From assembly GCA_022706175.1 (NCBI GenBank), contig JAKJDB010000018.1, forward strand, positions 1 to 14,796: a DNA stretch of 14,796 nucleotides, written 5' to 3'. This stretch comes from Candidatus Zhuqueibacterota bacterium (GTDB lineage Bacteria; KSB1; UBA2214). Under the pieces are notes generated by a model. It worked only from the letters and a program-made list of their open reading frames with translations, was not told the DNA's origin and did no database searches. This document shows, piece after piece, positions 7,078-14,700 of this stretch; position 1 is the first letter of the stretch, and the number at the start of each line of letters is the position of its first letter. Both the position numbers and the translations under genes were made by a program.

Positions 7078-8571
7078 ATGGAGATAAAAGATAACGGCTT
7101 TGAGCCGCCGACGGCAGAGCCGCCGGCCATTCGAGTGACGGTCGAGCAGCAGGGGCAGGACAGCCGCGAGCTGCAGTTTCGCAAGGGATTTCTCGTCGGC
7201 CGGGAGGACCGCTGTGAAGTGCAGATTTTAAGCCCGGGCGTCAGCCGCCGTCATGCACAGGTTTCTTTTGAGCAGGGGCGCTGGTGGATCGAAGACCTGC
7301 AAAGTGCGAACGGCACTTTTTTTCAGGGACAGAGAATCAGCAAAATTCCCCTTGGTGCGGCGGTCAAGGTCGTACTCGGCGTTGCCGGCGATGTGTCGTT
7401 GCTCTTTCGTCTGGAACAGCCCTCTGCAGCGGCCATGACCCTGCATGAGGCGCCGCCTTCGGTCACGCAGGTCATTCGGCAGTATTTTGCCCCGGCATCA
7501 GGAGAGAGACCGGGTGAACACACTCTGCTCATCCGCGGCGCTTTTAAACGTCTGCAGCTTCAACAAAAGAAAAAATACCTCTGGATCATCGGCGGCGTGC
7601 TGGTGATCGCCCTGGCTCTGGCGGCCTACGCCTATGTGCAGCATCTGGAGGTGAAGAAACAAAAAACGCTGGCCACGAAAATGTTTTACAGCATCAAGTC
7701 CATGGAATTGGAGTTGAACCATCTGCAGCTGCAGGCGTCGGCGGACAGGGATGCCGCGGCGTTGACCAAGGCCGAACAGGTCCGCAGCCGTCAGTCGGAA
7801 CTCATCCGCAACTATGAAAAATTTCTCGAGCAGATCAATTTTTATAAAGACGCCAAATGGAGCGAGACGGACCGGGTGATCCTGCACACGGCCCGGATTT
7901 TCGGCGAGTGCGAGCTGGGCATGCCGCAGGAATTCCTCGATGAGGTGTATCGATACATCAAACAGTGGAAAAAAACTGATCGCCTGCAAAGAGCTCTCGC
8001 TATCGCCCGGGAGAATGGATTCCATCGAATCGTGCCCCGGCTCATGCTGGAGCAGCATCTGCCGCCCCAGTTCTTTTATCTCGCTCTGCAGGAGAGCGAC
8101 TTTGACAGCAAAACCGTCGGGCCACCCACCCGTTTCGGCATCGCCAAGGGGATCTGGCAGTTCATTCCGGCCACGGCCACGCGCTATGGGCTGAAAAACG
8201 GCCCTCTGGTCGGCATCCCCCAGTATGATCCCAAGGACGAACGGTTTCATGTTGAAAAGGCAACCCGGGCGGCGGCCTGTTACATCCGCGATATCTATAA
8301 CACCGAAGCGCAGGCCTCCGGGCTGCTGGTGATGGCTTCTTATAACTGGGGCGAACGACGAGTGGTGGAGCTGCTGCAGAAAATGCCGCTCAATCCTCAG
8401 GAACGGAATTTCTGGGAACTGCTGCGATTATACCGCGGCCAGATCCCCAAACAGACCTACGATTACGTGTTTCACATCTTTTCCGCGGCGGTGATCGGCG
8501 AGAATCCGACCCTGTTCGGATTTCAGCTCGACAACCCGCTGCGAGAGGCGCTGCCGGCGGCGGCAGGGTGA
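7078..8571 (+). CDS. FHA domain - membrane helix - lytic transglycosylase fusion protein
   Basis: This 497-residue protein joins a phosphopeptide reader to a cell-wall hydrolase. Residues 18-113 form an FHA domain with G41-R42, GVSRRHA (54-60) and N78-G79-T80, the residues that bind phosphothreonine in the family. After a linker and a KKK cluster (164-166) comes one hydrophobic helix (about 167-187), predicted with the FHA side in the cytoplasm. Residues 190-260 look helical and charged, possibly a coiled-coil stalk. The C-terminal part (about 315-435) is a goose-lysozyme-like SLT domain of the MltD kind: the catalytic glutamate E339 in ALQESDFD, GIWQFIP (358-364) and ASYNWG (420-425). It would cleave the MurNAc-GlcNAc link of peptidoglycan outside the inner membrane. 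The gene follows the Ser/Thr kinase by 64 bp, so kinase-dependent control through FHA binding is a reasonable inference. I know of no characterised protein with this exact order. Confidence 0.9.
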   Translation: MEIKDNGFEPPTAEPPAIRVTVEQQGQDSRELQFRKGFLVGREDRCEVQILSPGVSRRHAQVSFEQGRWWIEDLQSANGTFFQGQRISKIPLGAAVKVVLGVAGDVSLLFRLEQPSAAAMTLHEAPPSVTQVIRQYFAPASGERPGEHTLLIRGAFKRLQLQQKKKYLWIIGGVLVIALALAAYAYVQHLEVKKQKTLATKMFYSIKSMELELNHLQLQASADRDAAALTKAEQVRSRQSELIRNYEKFLEQINFYKDAKWSETDRVILHTARIFGECELGMPQEFLDEVYRYIKQWKKTDRLQRALAIARENGFHRIVPRLMLEQHLPPQFFYLALQESDFDSKTVGPPTRFGIAKGIWQFIPATATRYGLKNGPLVGIPQYDPKDERFHVEKATRAAACYIRDIYNTEAQASGLLVMASYNWGERRVVELLQKMPLNPQERNFWELLRLYRGQIPKQTYDYVFHIFSAAVIGENPTLFGFQLDNPLREALPAAAG

Positions 8572-8993
8572 GAGCCGGTAATAATGAATACTTTTTCAGC
8601 CGCCCGTAACCATTCAAGGGCCCATGCCGATCGCCGGGACGGCGGCGTCCTTTTTCTGTTCTACGGCGTCAGCCTGATGCTCGTTGTTACGGGAAATTTA
8701 CTTGTTTTTTACTGCCTCGTTGGCTATTTTAGCTGCGAAGTGGAGGGGGAGGTTCAGGCCCTGAGACCTGAGTGCGGCAGTGCGGTTTGAACGAAAGTGG
8801 TGGCCGGTGGTGCTCAGCAAACGGATCTTTGCTGCCCAGCTTAAAAATCCGCAAGAGAATTCCTGGTTGTAACAATCCCTTTAAACCAAAACGCATCCAT
8901 GATACCGCTGGATTCCGCTTGTGCATCAAGCAAGAAGAAATCTGCGCGGTTAAAATCGCACGCGCCGCAAGTCGGAAATGAAAGGAATGGGAC
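8572..8993 (+). other. Gap before the OmpA-domain gene
   Basis: Apart from the doubtful small ORF, this 420 bp stretch has no supported gene. I looked for a promoter of the TTGC-17-TATAAT type and found none convincing. Small inverted repeats are present, such as GCTTG/CAAGC around a 5-base loop near 8918-8932, without a T-tract. The OmpA-domain gene may therefore be transcribed from upstream or from a promoter type I do not recognise. Confidence 0.4.
8584..8790 (+). CDS. Possible small membrane protein, 68 residues
   Basis: A 68-codon frame starts 12 bp after the transglycosylase stop. Its middle (about 21-49, GVLFLFYGVSLML onwards) is strongly hydrophobic and could form one membrane helix, preceded by a basic His/Arg-rich start and followed by an acidic tail with two cysteines. 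There is no good ribosome site, and I recognise no family. A small hairpin (CGCCG at 8632-8636, CGGCG at 8640-8644) lies inside it. It may be chance coding; translational coupling to the upstream gene is the only support. Confidence 0.3.
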   Translation: MNTFSAARNHSRAHADRRDGGVLFLFYGVSLMLVVTGNLLVFYCLVGYFSCEVEGEVQALRPECGSAV

Positions 8994-10328
8994 ATGAAAA
9001 TCGTTTTCAGCCGTGTCAGCATTATGCTCCTGGGCCTGTTCACTCTGGGATCTATTCTGCATGCGCAGATCGTTGACCCGAAAGAGACGGCCAAACGCCA
9101 GGCCACAGACAGGACCAACAGCCATATCGAACGAGGCGTGGATGAAGGTCTCAATCAGATCGGCAAGGGGCTCGGCAAGTTTGTGAAAAAGAAAAAGGAG
9201 ACGGCCGACAGTGAGGCGACGGAAAAAACGGCTGCGGAAGAGGCTGATGAAGCACAGGAGGGTGAAGGATCTGAAGAATCCCGGCTTCCGTCTTCTGCCG
9301 GCGCATCCGGCGAATCGGCCCGGCCAAAGCTGGAGAGCACCACGCAGTACGATTTCGTCCCCGGCGACCGGATTCTCTTTTTCGATGATTTCTCCCACGA
9401 TGCGGTTGGCGACTTTCCCGCCCTCTGGACTTCCAACGGCAGCGGCGAGGTCAAGACGATCAACATCGCATCCGGCAAATGGTTTCATATGAACGGTGAG
9501 GATGCCGTTTACTGCTATGGTAAAAAGATCGATTTTCCCGATAACTTTATCATCGAGTTCGATATCATCCCTGATGAGGAGTACACTCACGGTTCGACGC
9601 TTACCGTCTACAGCGACAACCCCGAAGAGCCGATGGAACTGAACAGCGATCTTTATCCCGGCACAGCCGGTCTGCACATCACCATGAAAAAAGAGGGCTG
9701 GGAGACCAAAGGCTACGCCGGCGCGGATGACGCCTGGCTCGAGGGGCAGGCGGCCAGAAATCCGCTTCGCACCGAGCAGATCAACCATGTCGTCATCTGG
9801 GTACAGAAGAGAAGGGTGCGGATCTATCATCAGGGCGCCAAAGTGCTTGACGTTCCGACCAATATCCATTCGGGGGTGAAATTCGACCGGCTGCGCTTCT
9901 CCGGCTGGGATGCCGCAAGCTACCCGATGATCACCAACCTGCAGATCACCACAGCTTCGCCCGACACCCGCAGCAAGCTGCTCACAGAAGGCAGACTGAT
10001 CACCTATGGCATCGCCTTTGACGTCAACAACGCCGAGATCAAGCCCGAGTCCTACGGCACGCTGAAAAGCATCGCCGATGTGCTCACGGAGAATCCCGGC
10101 GTGAACGTAAGAATCGTCGGCCATACGGACAGCGACGGCGATGACAGCGCCAACCTCGCCCTGTCAAAGCGGCGGGCGGAATCGGTCAAGAACGAATTGA
10201 TCAAAACGTTCGGCATCGAAGCGGCGCGCATGGAAACCGAGGGCGCCGGCGAAAGCCGACCGGTCGCAGCCAACGACACCGCTGTCAATAAGGCCAAGAA
10301 CCGCAGAGTCGAGTTCATCAAAAAGTAG
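8994..10328 (+). CDS. OmpA-family protein with central jelly-roll-like domain
   Basis: The 444-residue product starts with a signal peptide (1-24, LGSILHA then Q25). A charged Lys/Glu/Ala-rich low-complexity segment follows (about 45-115). The middle (about 126-320; ILFFDDFSHDAVGDFP onwards, with NGSGEV and IIEFDII) resembles the LamG/concanavalin-like jelly-roll module seen in envelope proteins of this type. The last 110 residues are an OmpA C-terminal peptidoglycan-binding domain: GIAFDVNNAEIKP (339-351), GHTDSDGDD (376-384), LSKRRAESV (390-398) and NRRVEF (436-441). It has no beta-barrel of its own, so it probably sits in the periplasm or at the outer membrane, bound to the wall. The start is supported by AAAGGA 7 bases upstream. 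It follows the FHA-transglycosylase and ends in a strong terminator, making it the last gene of a wall-related cluster. The ligand of the middle domain is unknown. Confidence 0.9.
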   Translation: MKIVFSRVSIMLLGLFTLGSILHAQIVDPKETAKRQATDRTNSHIERGVDEGLNQIGKGLGKFVKKKKETADSEATEKTAAEEADEAQEGEGSEESRLPSSAGASGESARPKLESTTQYDFVPGDRILFFDDFSHDAVGDFPALWTSNGSGEVKTINIASGKWFHMNGEDAVYCYGKKIDFPDNFIIEFDIIPDEEYTHGSTLTVYSDNPEEPMELNSDLYPGTAGLHITMKKEGWETKGYAGADDAWLEGQAARNPLRTEQINHVVIWVQKRRVRIYHQGAKVLDVPTNIHSGVKFDRLRFSGWDAASYPMITNLQITTASPDTRSKLLTEGRLITYGIAFDVNNAEIKPESYGTLKSIADVLTENPGVNVRIVGHTDSDGDDSANLALSKRRAESVKNELIKTFGIEAARMETEGAGESRPVAANDTAVNKAKNRRVEFIKK

Positions 10329-10331
10329 CAA

Positions 10332-10369
10332 AAGGGCGGCCCTGGCTCAAGGGGCCGCCCTTGATTTTT
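10332..10369 (+). terminator. Strong intrinsic terminator after the OmpA-domain gene
   Basis: An 11-bp perfect GC-rich stem (AAGGGCGGCCC at 10332-10342 with GGGCCGCCCTT at 10352-10362, 9-base loop) is followed by GATTTTT. It begins 3 bases after the stop codon. Read on the minus strand the stem is followed by TTTT, so it may also stop transcripts of the broken gene that converges from the right. Confidence 0.88.
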
Positions 10370-10400
10370 CCTTCGTCAGAGAGCAGAACGTCCCGAGCCG

Positions 10401-11165
10401 TCACCTGAGCAGCACGCCGCTTTTGATCGGCGCGGGCATGGGAACATCGCCTTTGAGCGCCGGCCAGAGGATCTCATTCAGCTCGTCAAAATCGGCCAGG
10501 TCATAATTCGACCAGTCCAGCAAGGCCGAGCGGCGAGAGCCTTCGCCGTGGCTGAGAAAGCTTTTTCCGTTACTCGGCCGGTTTCTTTCATGGATTCGGC
10601 GTCCAGCAGGCTCACCATCTCTTCCCACCAGTTCGAAACCGCCAGGGTCTTGCCGTCGGGCGACGGCGCTGCGCCATAGGGACGGTAGCCCACCTGGCCA
10701 AATGTCTGCAGGCTGAAATCCGGGCCGCTCAGGCGATAGACCTGTCGTTGTTGATGTCGACGACATAGAGCGTCCCGTCGTGCCCCATGGTGACGCCGGA
10801 TACGAACAGCTCGCGGCGCAAGGGATCGAAAGCCATTCCGCTCCAGTTTTTCGCGATTGGAAAGCCGGCGATTATTTTTCTGTGGTCAGATCGATGAGGT
10901 TGATGCTGTGATTATGCCAGCCTGCTGTATTGACAAACGCCCTTCCGCCGTCCGGGCCGACGATGATCCTCATGGCCATGTCCCCCGGAAGCGGCAGAGA
11001 ACGGCCGGTTGGAGAGATAAGCCAGGTGTCGGGCAGAGTAATGGATTTTCCGTCCGCCGCCGTGCCGGGCCGCAAGATCCTCTGATGGGGTCCGGCGCAA
11101 TGAATAAGCGCGAGTAGAAGGAGCCACCCTGTTAAACAGATTACGTTGATTGATTGTTTTTTCAT
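10401..11165 (-). pseudogene. Broken beta-propeller (YncE-like, perhaps propeller/phosphatase) gene
   Basis: The start at 11165 has GAAGG upstream and a signal peptide (MKKQ then WLLLLALIHC). Frame 1 reads a YVTN-type propeller beginning (MRIIVGPDGGRAFVNTAG, SINLIDLTTEK) and stops at 10872. Adding one base to the A-run at about 10875 restores EKIIAGFPIAKNWSGMAFDP and then LFVSGVTMGHDGTLYVVDIN. A second slip near 10742 (a G-run) restores YRLSGPDFSL and AAPSPDGKTLAVSNWWEEM. Near 10560 the text jumps frame again, from MKETGRVTEK to LSHGEGSRRSALLDWSNYDL and LNEILWPALKG, ending at 10401. That final part resembles, from memory, the tail of long propeller proteins fused to an alkaline-phosphatase-like domain, so the third break is likely an internal deletion that removed the middle. 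The remnant would code about 250 residues against 700 or more. The two homopolymer slips could be sequencing error; the deletion less easily. Confidence 0.68.
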
Positions 11166-11245
11166 AACAAACCTTCATTCGCCAAAGGGAGTGTCCTTGG
11201 AACAGAAAAGCCGCTGTTACGGATCGATGTATCAAGTGCGCTCGA

Positions 11246-11261
11246 GCTGCCGGCCGGCAGC
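11246..11261. repeat. Perfect 16-bp palindrome GCTGCCGGCCGGCAGC
   Basis: GCTGCCGG and CCGGCAGC are exact reverse complements with no spacer, about 80 bp upstream of the broken propeller gene start. It sits next to CTCGAG (11241-11246). It could be an operator for a dimeric regulator or chance in GC-rich DNA. Confidence 0.4.
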
Positions 11262-11367
11262 CGATGGACGGCCAGGCAATGGATAAGGATGCTTTGCATC
11301 TTTATTTTAGCATCAGGCATGCCATTGGCTCTTGTTTTTTTCTTCGGATAATCTAGCTGTTCAACGT

Positions 11368-11382
11368 CTTAATTCAATTAAG
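11368..11382. repeat. Perfect 15-bp palindrome CTTAATTCAATTAAG
   Basis: Two 7-bp arms (CTTAATT, AATTAAG) flank a single C. It ends 63 bp before the -35 box of the promoter at 11446, a distance suitable for an upstream regulator site. AT-rich palindromes of this size also arise by chance. Confidence 0.35.
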
Positions 11383-11445
11383 CGAATTGGCTGACAGGGT
11401 TCTTCCCCGCTTTTTATTGCTTTTCAGGCTTTGGGGAGAAAGTGC

Positions 11446-11474
11446 TTGCATTTTTTGGGTAAAATGGGTATAAT
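11446..11474 (+). promoter_or_regulatory. Candidate promoter of the small RNA / leader
   Basis: TTGCAT (11446-11451) and a perfect TATAAT (11469-11474) are 17 bp apart, the same boxes and spacing as upstream of the Cho-like nuclease. The expected start is near G11481. Confidence 0.6.
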
Positions 11475-11480
11475 GCCTGG

Positions 11481-11578
11481 GAGATTTAGATTGCTGCTAA
11501 TTCTAGAGTGGGGTAGATTGGCATGATCTAGAAAGCATAAATGGAGCCAGCGCGATGGCTTAATTTATGCTTTTTTTA
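11481..11578 (+). ncRNA. Putative small RNA or leader attenuator, about 98 nt
   Basis: A good promoter and an intrinsic terminator bracket about 98 nt with no meaningful reading frame. The RNA could form a first hairpin from TTCTAGA (11501-11507) and TCTAGAA (11527-11533) with a 19-base loop, and the terminator hairpin follows directly. TAGATTG occurs twice (11487-11493 and 11514-11520), the second copy inside the loop. I do not recognise a known RNA family. It could be a free small RNA, or the attenuated leader of the large VWA gene whose ATG is 190 bp downstream; the sequence alone does not decide. Confidence 0.5.
11532..11577 (+). terminator. Intrinsic terminator of the putative small RNA
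   Basis: AAAGCATAAAT (11532-11542) pairs with ATTTATGCTTT (11563-11573), and AGCCA (11545-11549) pairs with TGGCT (11556-11560) around the loop GCGCGA, separated by a 2x2 internal loop. Seven T residues follow GC at 11571-11577. The shape is a two-part stem with T-tract, which fits factor-independent termination. Confidence 0.8.
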
Positions 11579-11767
11579 TTCCATCCTGTGTCTGGCATTT
11601 TCCATGCCATCCCCATGCTCTGATTAATACGTTTAATGTAATCCAATCGTCTTAGGGTCACCTTTCGGCTATCCTGGATGGAGAGTGCAATCTGCATGCG
11701 TGCGTCGAGCTTTGATCGAGCTGGTCACACTATGTGGAGGTTCTCGCATCAAAATGTGGAGGGTACC

Positions 11768-14700
11768 ATGAAGAAAAACCGGATGGTTTTAATGGCCGTT
11801 TTATTCCTTTGCGGAATCGGTATGGCCGGCAATGAAGATACCAATAGCTTTCCTAAGGGGCAGTTGGTTAAGATGCTTCCACTCTCCACGGGATCCGGGA
11901 GCGGCAAGGCTTTGCTCAAGCCGAATAAATTGTTTTATCAGCCTTTTAATGAATCCGTCGACGGTTGGGTGTTGACGGGCGAGTGGCATATAGGAAAATT
12001 GCCGGCTGATGAGGGAGGCGCAGTGGCTTTGGCTTCCACGCGACAAACCACGTATCAGGCGCGGCTCGACAGTCGGTCGATCGGTCCGAGGATCGACTTG
12101 CCGGTGATCGACCCAAGCAGGCAAAAGGTGATGCTCTCATTACGAGAAAAATATGAAATTGAGAGCGGCTATGATCAGGGTTATCTGGAAGTATCAACCG
12201 ATGATGGGGCTTCGTGGATTTCTATACACGGTCGATCCGGCAAAAGCGACTGGAGCGAAACTCTGGTAGATATAAGCCAATTTTCTGGAGAAACGATTCG
12301 TCCTGCTTTTCGTTTGTTGACGGATGACTCTGAAGAATTCTCCGGCTGGCAGATAGAATCGATAGGCATTGAACTCCAGGCGATTCCGCAGCTGGATGCC
12401 TCGCTGGTTAGCCTGAACCCTCAGGGGTTTCCTTATATTTACATGAATGTGGCGGTTAATTCAGGTACTTCGGTGCTCAATCAGACAAATTTCGCGGTTT
12501 ATGAAAATGGCGTTTTGCAGACCGATTATTATCAAGTTGCGCCTCCGCAAACCGGAAGCGGAAGCCGCCTCTCCGATATCGTCTTTTTGATGGACAACAG
12601 CGGAAGCATGGGAGACGATCAGGCCGCTGTCTACAGCAACGTACGCAGCTTTGTCGATAATTTATCCGCTTCCGGGGTCAATTATGCGCTTGGGTTATGC
12701 CGTTTCGGCATGTTGGAAAACAATGGAAATCCGACCTTTGAAAATAGCGGTCAATTTACCCAGGACGCCGACTATTTCAAGAATACGCTCTGGTCGTATA
12801 ATACGGTTTATGGTTCGCGCGAACCCGGATATGATGCGGTCGTACAATCCTGCAGTGCATTCAGTTTTAGGCCGGGCACACAAAAGATTTTTATTCTGAT
12901 AACGGATGAGGAACCGAACCAGGGAAGCTCGACAGTGAACCAAGTATTAAATGCCTGTACCTCGGCGTCCGTAACACTTTTCGTGCTGACAACGGCGGAA
13001 CTTAATTCCTATTATACCTCGCTGACCACCGCAACCAATGGGGCGATTTTTGATATTCGCGCAAATTTCAACACGATATTACAGTATATCTCATCGCAGG
13101 TCTCCAATAACTATGTGGTGCAATACCGTTCCAGCAATCCGATTGCAGATGGGGTAGAGAGACAAGTGGAAGTACGGATCAACTGGAATGCAGAGCGTAC
13201 TTCTGTCTTTGGCAGCTACGTTCCCGGCGCTGCGCCGCAAATCATCCGCACGGCAGCGACCTTGGCACTGGAAGCGCAAGCCTGGGCGGCCCACTCTTCC
13301 TTGATCATCGAGGTAGAGGTGATTGATCGATCTGCACCCTACGTGACTTCGGTAACGCTGTATTATCGAACCACCGGATCCAGGAATTATTACTCGATCG
13401 GGTTGACGCGAGGGGCGGGCTCCATATGGAGAGGACAGATTCCAGAGTCCATTGTCAATACCCCAGGGGTCGATTACTACCTGACCGCCTCGGATGGAGC
13501 CACCACCGTGTCCACACCGGCTGTAAATCCCATCGATGCACCCTACCAGATCGCTGTTTTGCCGAACACGGCGCCTTCGATCGTCCATACGCCCATCACG
13601 CACGCGGCAAGAGGATTGCCTGTTTCCATAACCATCGAGGCCAGAGATGTGACGAATCGATTAGCCGCCGTTCGGCTTTATTATAAACGCACAGGCCAGT
13701 TGACCTATGAATCAAAAGAGTTCATGTACGTTTCAGGCAACACCTATGTTTGCGAAATTCCGGCGGAATATGTCACTCTGAACGGAGTGGATTATGTGAT
13801 AAAGGCTTGGGATGATCTAGGGGTGGCCACTACCCATGGAACCTTTGATCTTCCTCACACCATTTCAACGTCTGCCAGTGGAAGCTGGCGTCCTATCCTT
13901 CTTGATCCGGTCGCGAACAAAGTGGGTATGGGGATCGATCTCTGGCTTTCCTGGGAAGCCAGCACGGGTGCGACCGCTTACAGGATCGTCCTTGATGACG
14001 ATGCTTCTTTTTCTTCACCTGAATTTTCCCGCGATAATTTCTCGAAAACACGGATTTTCGTATCAGGGCTGGAATATGCGACCAAGTATTACTGGCGGGT
14101 TCAATCCAAAAATTCCCAGAGCACCAGCGATTGGTCGCAGGTGTTTTCTTTCACGACTATGGGCCAGCCCCCGGTCGCTATCACGGCGCCGAGTCAATAT
14201 GTGCTGTCGTATCTGCAGGAGGGCGATCAATGCTACACCGATCGGGATTATACGATTTACAGCCTTCCATCGGGTCTGAGAAAGAATCTTTGCATTAAAA
14301 CGGCCAATGGTGATAAAAAGAATTCCAGTTCAAGCTATATCACGTTTAATCTGACAGAACCCGCAATTCTCTACATTGCTTACGACCAACGCTCAACTTC
14401 GCCGCCCAATTGGTTAATCAACAACGGATTTATTCCTATCCATGAAAAATTAGTGATTTTAGAATTGGATGGTTCATTGACCGTCATGATGCTTTGGAAA
14501 AAAACGCTTCAACCGGGTGCGCACGTTTTAGGAGGCAACCTGGCCGCCGGCGCAGTTGGAGCGGCGATTAATTATCTGGTTCTATTCGGTTTTAGTTTTG
14601 ATCCTTTTGCCTTGCCGGAGATCATCAGCCCGGTGCAAAAGGAAAAGTATGTATCGATCAATCCGACCAAATTTGTCTGGCGTAAATTTCCAGGGGCCAA

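Larger units (their letters stand above)
11166..11767. other. 600-bp regulatory intergenic region
   Basis: No protein gene is supported here. It contains, in order, a perfect 16-bp GC palindrome (11246-11261), a perfect 15-bp AT palindrome (11368-11382), a TTGCAT-17-TATAAT promoter (11446-11474), a putative short RNA closed by an intrinsic terminator (11481-11578), and about 190 bp before the next start that includes a duplicated ATGTGGAGG. A 65-codon plus-strand frame (11154-11351) overlaps the start of the broken gene and is not supported. Confidence 0.6.

Noticed and set aside
7498..8250. 250-codon minus-strand open frame
   Set aside because: It is antisense to the transglycosylase part of the FHA fusion and shows no domain.
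8632..8655. Intrinsic terminator after the transglycosylase gene
   Set aside because: The CGCCG/CGGCG stem is only 5 bp and is separated from the T-run by several bases.
8841..10124. 427-codon minus-strand open frame
   Set aside because: It is antisense to the OmpA-domain gene, which has a signal peptide, ribosome site and conserved C-terminal motifs; the reverse translation has no family resemblance.
11154..11351. 65-codon plus-strand frame with a hydrophobic end
   Set aside because: It overlaps the start of the propeller gene on the other strand and the 16-bp palindrome, has no convincing ribosome site and no homology I recognise.
11600..11767. Riboswitch upstream of the VWA gene
   Set aside because: I compared the region with the cyclic-di-GMP riboswitch core that I remember and found no match; only weak short repeats such as the duplicated CGAGCT are visible.
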